DNA from: Galaxea fascicularis
Lineage: Eukaryota > Cnidaria > Anthozoa > Scleractinia > Euphylliidae
DNA: 64,000 nucleotides
Assembly: GCA_948470475.1 (NCBI GenBank)
Contig: OX419341.1
Coordinates: 12,043,806 to 12,107,805, forward strand
Reading direction: 5' to 3'
Part shown: piece after piece, positions 45,601 to 54,600 of the stretch
Position numbering within the stretch: position 1 is the stretch's first letter
Layout: each line of letters begins with the position of its first letter
The notes under the pieces: generated by a model
The model's input: only the letters and a program-made list of their open reading frames with translations
Databases searched by the model: none
Told to the model about the DNA's origin: nothing
Position numbers and translations under genes: made by a program

Positions 45601-48600
45601 ATTGTGCAACTGTTGACGCTCTTAATTCGGAGGAGCTTATTACTCGGGCTTCCTGTGGAAGGCCCGAGTCTAAATCTGTCGTCCGTTCTTCGTCGTCTTT
45701 TTTTTTTTCGTTGTTTTCCACAAACCTCATTTCCGGCGTATTTGCGCAGGCGCTAACGATGAACCGGTAAAACCCGGTAAAAACCTGTTTATGTTTTGTT
45801 TACGCTTGTCTTTTGTGTTGAAAAGCAAGGCACAAAGCAACTGTGGATTCCTCGACGGATTTTCAAAGGAAAAAGTTGACCTGTCTACAGCTATGGCAAA
45901 TGGTGTCGTATCCAATACGCTCAAACCACTTACAAACGCACACGCTGTTCGCGGTAGACCCACATAAATGATGATGGTGAGCGTACATTTCGAAACGGAT
46001 CGCTCCGCGAACTCGAAGCAAACGTGAAAAATATTATGACATCAAATGAGCTGAATGAGCTATCAGTGAGTACAAAAAGTGCACAAAGGCTTTGACTACC
46101 GATGAGAAATGTTCCTTGAAGAAGTTGAGTGGAAACTTTGATATGAACAGTGTAGGTGCTGGCGAATACAAGATACCCGTTGATGATGAGATTAGAGGTA
46201 CAAAGACGAACAGCAGTAGTAACAACAGCAACAGGAAAGCGTCCATGTTGGGTGATGAAGAACCCACGCATCGAAGCGAAGATACAAGTAACGTTTTTAC
46301 TTTTATGGCTATTGTCACCAGTATTTCATTTCTTTTGTATACTTTAGATTGTGGATTATCAGCTGTATCAAGGCTGTGTAGTATGTTAGTTTTATGTGTA
46401 ATCTTGTACCTTCGCGTGTTCTACATGAATGTGTTTATCAGTTTTATCAACTCAACTGTCGGATGTACTTGAAAAATGCGAGGTATTTAAGAAGGCAATG
46501 CAGTTATCTGTACATGCTCAACGTGATGCCTTAGTGAAAATAAAATATAGAAAGGAATTCAGATCTCGTTATGCTAAGTTTGTGTATGTATTTTAACGAC
46601 AACCGTGAATGCCATGTGCCATCAAGACGTTGTGATCGCGAGTCCAGTAGGATACCAGTGAAAAAGCTAAAAAGTCTGTCACAGAAAAGCAGAAAACTAA
46701 GCTTGTTTGTGTTCCCACGGTCCTGTCGTGTTTATTTCCGCTGGCACGCACACTCACACAGGCCGCCCAATGCTTTAACGAATCGAGTTTGAGTCACAAA
46801 ACACATGTATAATTTTATATATTAGGCTGTGCGGAAATCATCCACAACATCCATTTGCCACTCGAAAAGCCCGAGTGAAGGCCATTACGGCCTCTAGTTT
46901 TGGAAGTAATTGGTGGTTTGTTTTCGAGTCGGTAAGTTTAATATTTCCCTTATTATGGGATATAACGCGGTGTTACGCTCATCTGCTTACTGTACACAGA
47001 CGTTGTCAGCAAAAGGCCCAACACTAAAATAAGAGCGTTTGTTTAGGTCGGGCTATTTTTGCTGTCCGAAGTAAACAGCATAAAGCACTTGAAAATCAGA
47101 AATTGATGAATTATGGCAATTACAGATCTATACTCATTATCAGTACTATTTGTCCAACGTTGATTTGTTTTTGCTGGTGTTGTATATCACGGTGTGTTTG
47201 GTGGTTCGTTTGTTTGCGAATATTTCTTCATGTGGTCCTGGAACTGTTTCAGCACGTGTACGTATATTTTGGGAATTCGAGAGACTGGACGAATATAGTG
47301 TTTGCGAAAGTGCGGAGAAAGAAAATGAACAAATAATAGAAAATATATTACATATCGGTTTTTGCGGAATTAATGAAACTCTTGTTTCAAAAAATGTAGG
47401 ATGAATGACTATTTAATTGGTACAAATCAAACTCAAAATCAGTCTTAGAAATAAGAAAACTAAACAAAAATCAAATGAAAAACAGTTTGCTCGTACTTCT
47501 CCGATACCATACCAAAAACCAAAAGCGCCACAGATAAATGACTCACCATTCAACCATTTTCTGACTTCTCCCTATCTTATCAACATTTTACCGCCCTTCA
47601 CAAAATAGCTCAAGCACACATTGCGTGCCTATGTTTCCAGTTATTCTTTCGCCGTCTGTCCTTCGGTTCGTTATTTGTATTAGTGAACTATGTCTGATAT
47701 TTGTTCTAAGCGACACCACCGGAAAGTGAGCGTTCCCTGGTCCATAATAAGGTCTGTTCAAACTATGGGCTGGACTGAAGCAATGAATACAACTTACCTG
47801 AATATCAGATGAATAACTTGTGTTGACTGCGATTCCTCTGCAAAGGTCATCAACAAAATCTGGTTCTTTGAAGTTTCCTTTGTAGTCTTTTAAGCTCTGG
47901 AAACTCCTGAACTGCTTTTCTCCTATTATTCCCTCTACTACTCTTTTTCTGCTTTCAGACTAAAGACGAAAACATTTGATTGTAATCTAATTGTAATGAA
48001 CCTATGAGGAATGGTTCGAGATTTGTTCGGTAAACTCAACCTTCTGTTTTTTTCCACAAGCTTCACAAGCATTATCACTAAAGGGAAAATTACTGAACGT
48101 TGATTGGCTGAGACAGAGAGCATTTTTAGTAATCAAGAGGGCCGACTGCTAAGTTTTTTGTTGATCAGTTCAAACAAACTTTACAATGGCCAACGTGATT
48201 AATTTGAAACGATTTTTTTTTGGTCAGGACTTTGGTTAAACCTCATTGAATCGATTGGTTGGTCAAACTTAATTGAAATTTGTATTCGCATCAAGTGGGC
48301 CTCCAATGAGAAATGAATTAAACGCATGCACGACCCCTAATTAATTTTGCCATTTTAGTGTTAAACAAGTATTCGCATGTTCCTCGCTGCGCAACTCGAG
48401 CAATTTCGGCAACTTCTGAAAACACAAGTGATGATTAATCCTTAATTTTGCGAGGAAACATGCGATTACCTATACAAAACAATCGACTTTCTTTGAACAT
48501 TTTGTTTCATTTGTTCACATATTTTTGTTACTTACAACTTCATCCAATGTCTCGATACCCACAATCCCAAGCAAAGTCAACTGTGACGTGGCGTATTCTT

Positions 48601-51600
48601 CGTTGTCCCATTGTCGTTCACTTGTTTCCCCTGCAAAGGCAAAACAGAAATATTACCCGTTTGCTGCATTAACTGCTACTTGTACTACAGCTATTGTTAT
48701 ATATTTTTTATTCCTATTAGCGACACCATTTCCCCGCCTTTTTTGGCAAACTAAATTCAAGCTGCAGGAATGAGAAGCTAACCATATCACTCACCTAAGG
48801 AGTAGAAATCCCTTGAAGCGAGACACATCACTTTGAGATGACTTTTCTGTTGCATGTTTATGATGACCTGCTCTATTCCCACTGAATCTTCGGGAAGATA
48901 TTTGCCGACACTTCCATCCTGCCGCATGATCCCTGTACAGCGTTTGAGAACAGCCTCTGGTGCTCCTTTGGAGTAAATCTTGAACCCATAACCATAAGGG
49001 ATGACTGTAGTCATTGATTTACGCTCAGAGGAGAAGTTGAACACCTTGACAAATGACTCCTCGGGATGATTTTTCCTTATGAAAGGATAATACTCATCTA
49101 AATCTAAGACAAACTGCAACAACGCGCACTCTGTCCTGTCACCAGTTTGCTTAGAGGAGCACTGAGGGCCAGGAGGCTAAGTACAAAAAAATACGTCAAT
49201 GTATTATTTGACGGAATGGATAGATAAACCAGTACACAAAGTCAAAATAAGTGATAGATGGTCATTGACTACTCGGTGTCAAAGGGTCACTGGTTTGCGG
49301 TATAACCTATTTGGCAGGCCTGCTCTAGGCTGCCGACCAGTTACACTGGATTTTGCCTTCACTACACAACCGAACTCACTAAGTCAAAGGTTGAGGCATG
49401 GGGGGCGTTGGTCAGCCATGCCCAAGATATGTTTTAATTGTGATAATAAGGATACAACAAAGTAAATAAGAGATACATCAAGTAACGTCCTACATGTGCC
49501 AAAAACCGGATTATTTTCATTGTTTCGGTAACAACTAAGTTCATTTGGCTGGATATATAGTTTGACTTCTAAAACATTCTGTAGGTAGGAAAAAAATTAA
49601 GAAAGTAATAATCAAAAAGTAGTTTTATTTTTAACCTGCCATACAGAATTTTTTTAAACTGAAATATTTTGAAGATCATTCCTGGTATCATATAAATAGA
49701 AGTTTGAGAAAACTTCACCGATCTGTTTGTTAAATAAGATAAAAGATTTCGAGTTTAGGGGCTCAACTGAATGCGTCATTTGGTCGTCATGGTAACAGGT
49801 TTTCTGAAATAAATGTCATGTAATGAATCTATGATGTTTCTGCTTAAGCTCTGCGTTCGGACTGAGTGATTGTTGACTGACCTAAACTGTCTGCAGGTTA
49901 GTACTCCTGTTTTGTCTTTTATATGCGTTTGTTACTTGTCTTATTTTGTCAATTTCTATGGGAAACACCGAAGAGACATTTGCATCGTTCTTTGTTTTCT
50001 TAAGTTTTGTTGTTTTCACGCATTTGAAATCGGTTTGGACTCAAAAATGACGTCGTGGTTTTTTCCAAATGTTTCCTATCCAATATCTTATTTTGGATCC
50101 TAAAATTCTTCGTTTTTTCCCGCCGTCGCTCATTTTTAGCTCATGGATGACGTAGTCATGCCATGAGGTTTTGTTGTGGGTCTGAATTTCGCTCACTCAC
50201 TCAGGGGATCACTCATTCGCTCACTCGATTCTGATTAATTTATTCATTAAACTTTCCGCCGGTCCCTCCCCTACTAAGTATTGCTTTTGTCTCCATAGTC
50301 TTCTTGGTCCAACGTTTGTAAATTTCAGGGTGTAGTACAAAGGCGGAGAATTTTGCTCTGCAGATATTGTTTACGTGTTTAATCATCATGGCGTCGGTTT
50401 TTCGTTTTTATTTCCCAACTCAACAAAGGTCTAGTTTCTTTAAGGATCAGTGATCAGATGAAGTTAATAAGATGAAGAGCACGAGTTGCGAGAATTGAAC
50501 TTTGAAATCTTCAGAGCAGCGAAAATGGACTTCGAGACATCGCAAAAGCTTATCACTGTGCGGTGCCTGGGGCAGTAGTAATCGAGAATTTTTTGCCACA
50601 ATATGATGGAAGAAGGAAGAATGAAGAAGATCGGCAAAAAAAGGAAACACGAGAAAGACTTTCTAGCCAAAAAACCGAATTCTAGCAAGCAACGCATTTG
50701 ATTAATGAGCAACATATGATCGATTTAAGCAGGTACGTAATGAAGTATTTTTGAAGACGCTGTTTTCATGGTGAACGCTCGATTGCAAATATGATCTTGT
50801 TTCGAACGGCTATATCCCTTGGCTTAAACGATCAGTATAACACTTTGTCAACATTTGACAAAAACACAAGGACCACAAGCATGCAAATATTTTTCTCTGT
50901 GAGGATATAATTTGGTCTGACAAGCAGCTAAAACAGCTAATCTGTTCGAACAACAAAATATTTGGAAAATCAAGTTAATTGCAGCACAAAGCATAAATAG
51001 ATGGATTGAATATCTCACCTTACAAAGCAAAAAGTTTTGTGCCGGACCCCGAATCGCTCAAAAACATTGTGGCTGTAAAGCGTGACTAATTTCCCTCAGG
51101 ACTTTCACACAATATTTGCGATGTTATCTCGCATTCAGAATAGTCGGAAATTTTATTACGATCAAAAACATTTATAAAACTAACTTGAAATGAGCCGTCG
51201 ACCAGTAAGAAACTTCAACTTGCCTGTTACACTTCTTAACAAAGCGATCACCTTTGAATATCATTTTTATAGTCCGTGTACAAATTTGCATATTTGTGCT
51301 CCATCGTCGGTTCAAATTACTTACGTCTGTCAATTTCGTCTAAATTTATGCTTCTGGCGCCTGTCAATCAACTGCGTAATTTTACGGAAAATATTAGCAC
51401 GGAAACGGTTCTTTAACCAAGAGGTGTGTCTGAAAAGGAGGTGCTCCCACAAAACACAAACGAATGTACAGGTTTCTAGCACATATCTTTTTAGAAAATA
51501 AAGTTGTTGTAAATTCAAGGTATTATGTTCCTCATCCATGAGCTGGCTCATGGGAGCCTTTGATTAGGGCACAAAATTGGTTGAAGAAAAGGGAAGTCCG

Positions 51601-54600
51601 GACGGTTTATAACCTCGGCCCCTCTTAGCAAGTTTGACCACAGGCAACCCAGACGTTGTTTGTGATTTACATACGTGACAGTATTGCGTTACGTTTTGAG
51701 CCATTTAAGAGAATGTATGAAAATGGTTCGAAAATCGCTCTAAATTCAACTTGTAGTAAAGGACTTAAATAAAAGAAGCTTACCTTAGTCTACGCTTGTG
51801 TTATTTTGTGGCAGCTGAGTCGTTCTAAAGTCGTTCTAAAGCAATTTTGACGATTTAAACTTTTCCAGGTTTGCTTTCCACTAAAGAGAAACGAAAGTCG
51901 TTTTTCTTTAGTGGAAAGAAACATTCGCATCGTTCTTTGTTTTTTTACGTTTTGCTGTTTTCACGCTTTCATCTGAAATTGCTTTGGACTAAAAAATGCT
52001 CGTGTTTTTCCCAAATGTTTTCTATCCAATATTTCATCCTAAAATTCTTCGTTTTCCCTGCTATCGCTCATTTTTGGGTACAAAATTGGGTAAAGAAAAG
52101 CAAGGCGAAGTCCGGACGGTTTATATCATCAGCTCCCCTTTGTTAGTAACAAGAGCCGGATTGACATAAGGATGGAAAACTCTGGCAAATAGCAACAACT
52201 CCTTGCTAAAGGAAACACGATTTTTAAAAGCTGCAGCATTCGAAATGCCAGCAATATGTTGTCCCTCACAGCAATTCTCGTTGTTGGTAAAAACTTCGTC
52301 TTTAATTCAATGTTTACGGCTGACAAAAGTTTTTCCGAAATCCATTGTTTGTCTGTTGTTATAGTCAATCAGAGGTTATGATTAACAGTGATGTCAACAT
52401 AATACCACCCACGACTTGTAGTTTGCAATATTTGTAATTGATCGAAGTTAAGAATAAAACCATTCTCAACAATTTGCAGTTGATCACCTGAGTTGATTCA
52501 TGGCTTATCGCACCGCAGTCACTTTTCTTAACGAAAAGTTAAATCAATTTCGCTCAACGTTTTTCGGTCTATTGCAAAAAAGCATTGCCAGAAATTTAGG
52601 ACAAGATGGCGGCGGCGCCTGCGCACCAAGGCCAGAATGGCGGCAAAGTCATGTAAAGAAATGTATGGGGATATGAAATTATTTTCATAGATATCGATAA
52701 TTAGGTTGCGGTTCGTCCTATCACGACTCGATACATGTTCAGTAGTGTATAAGCTTCGCATTTGACTTATCAACGGCTACTTAGATGGATGATTACTTAC
52801 TTCCCGACGCCTCGACCAATCCATCACACATTGATGCTCCATTCTCCATACATTGCTTTAAAATCGTAGCGAAGTCATGCCACAAACTCGTCCACTGGCA
52901 AGCAAACCCTCTCACAATGTGAATCATCACGACTCGATATAACTTCTGCGATGTTTAAACGATCTAATTCTGCCGAAAAATGCATGAATTGCCCACGGCA
53001 AAATACTTCCAAGGACGTCCTTATCTTTCTCATTTTTCGTCCGTAGCACAGCAAGCGGACGCCATATTTATGTGTGAAAGAAAGCCACAAACTCGAAGCT
53101 TTCCCTGCACGAGCCGCCATTTTCTTTGTTGATCAACACTGGTGTTTCATGGGATATAAACTGGGTTACAGTCCCTTAGCAACCCTAGATTTGGTTTGAA
53201 TGGAAGTAAATACGCGCGAAAATCGAACACAGCTTAATGTATAAAGGCTATCACACTAATATTTCAACCAAAAAAATGTCGGACATTGTCGAGAATTACT
53301 TTGCACCAAACAAAATATCTACAGAGCTTAGATTGTGCAATATATCGTATGAAACAGCGTCTTTCCCACTCGTTTAAGCGTTTGCTGCCATATTGGTTGT
53401 CTTTATCTCTCTTTATTCCTTTGCGTTATACAGTATACCGCTGGTAGTTGTTAGCGGGCTCGAAATGTCCGCGATTTCTGGCGATGGACATTGACGGCAG
53501 TTTTCTATCGTCTTTACTCTTATAGATCACAACAGTCTCACCATAAAATAGTCAAAACAAGGCGAACGATGTACTTTTCTTCTTTTTTGGTTATGTCGAC
53601 GAGTACCTACTTTGGAGTTTTACCATTTTGTTTTGTTGTGGAATATTTCGGTTTGATGAGGTTAAAATGTCACAGATACAAGTTAGAAAATTTGACTGAG
53701 CCAAAGCACATGTTGGATTTAAAATTGGGACACTGGGACTGTTAATTTAGTTTACTGATTTACATCATTTGTATTGAAATGTAATCAGATGTAATTAACC
53801 TGTGAGGAAGCAAAAGTTTGTTAATCGTTTATGCTCATAGTCATGTACCAGTCCCTTGAAGCACAAACGGGCCGATATTCCGAAAATGTAAGTTTGCACT
53901 TGATTGAATGGTGGCTGTGGCTCTGCGGCAAAACAGTGAAAAAAAAAACTGTAATCACAATACATATGTCTTACTAAAGTCCTGGCTCGAGTCCTGGCAT
54001 TGATGTTATTTTATCTGTAAATGCCAAACAATAAGGAAAGAACTGTGGATCTCCACTTTTTAGGCTTGCGTCATATATGTATATCTAGAAATATCATAGC
54101 TCTTCCGCTGTCAAAACTGCCAAAAAAAATATAGATTGTTTTCACTGAAGTTCCACACTTAAAAATTCACATTAACTTACCGTTACCATAGAGGAGTAAC
54201 TGGTATTGATGGAGATGCTTTCACAGAGTTCCTTGACTAAGCTGGGAGGCAGCTTATCCTTGTAATATCGAGGATCGCCTTTGTAAGTCTTCTCAGCTAA
54301 ATAGCATTCTGCCACCTGTTCTGTGACATTCATAGCGCTTAGCTCTGTCAGCACTCCTGTTTTACCACAGCATATTGTGGTCACGTTACCCATCTTCTCC
54401 ACTGCATCAACATTCCTGACCACGATATTGTTGGCGTGCATCTTGTCTATGCAGTACGATAGTGTTATTGTGACGGCTAAAGTCAAACCCTCTGGTTCAG
54501 CGATAATTATTATCACTATACCGAGTATTATTGCCTGCACAAACTCGATCCAGTGACCCTCATCATAGCTCTTGTTATCCACTGAATATGTCTGAATACT

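Noticed and set aside
46034..46472. Hydrophobic frames on both strands within the 1.25-kb insertion
   Set aside because: No family signature, overlapping frames on opposite strands, inside a mobile element.
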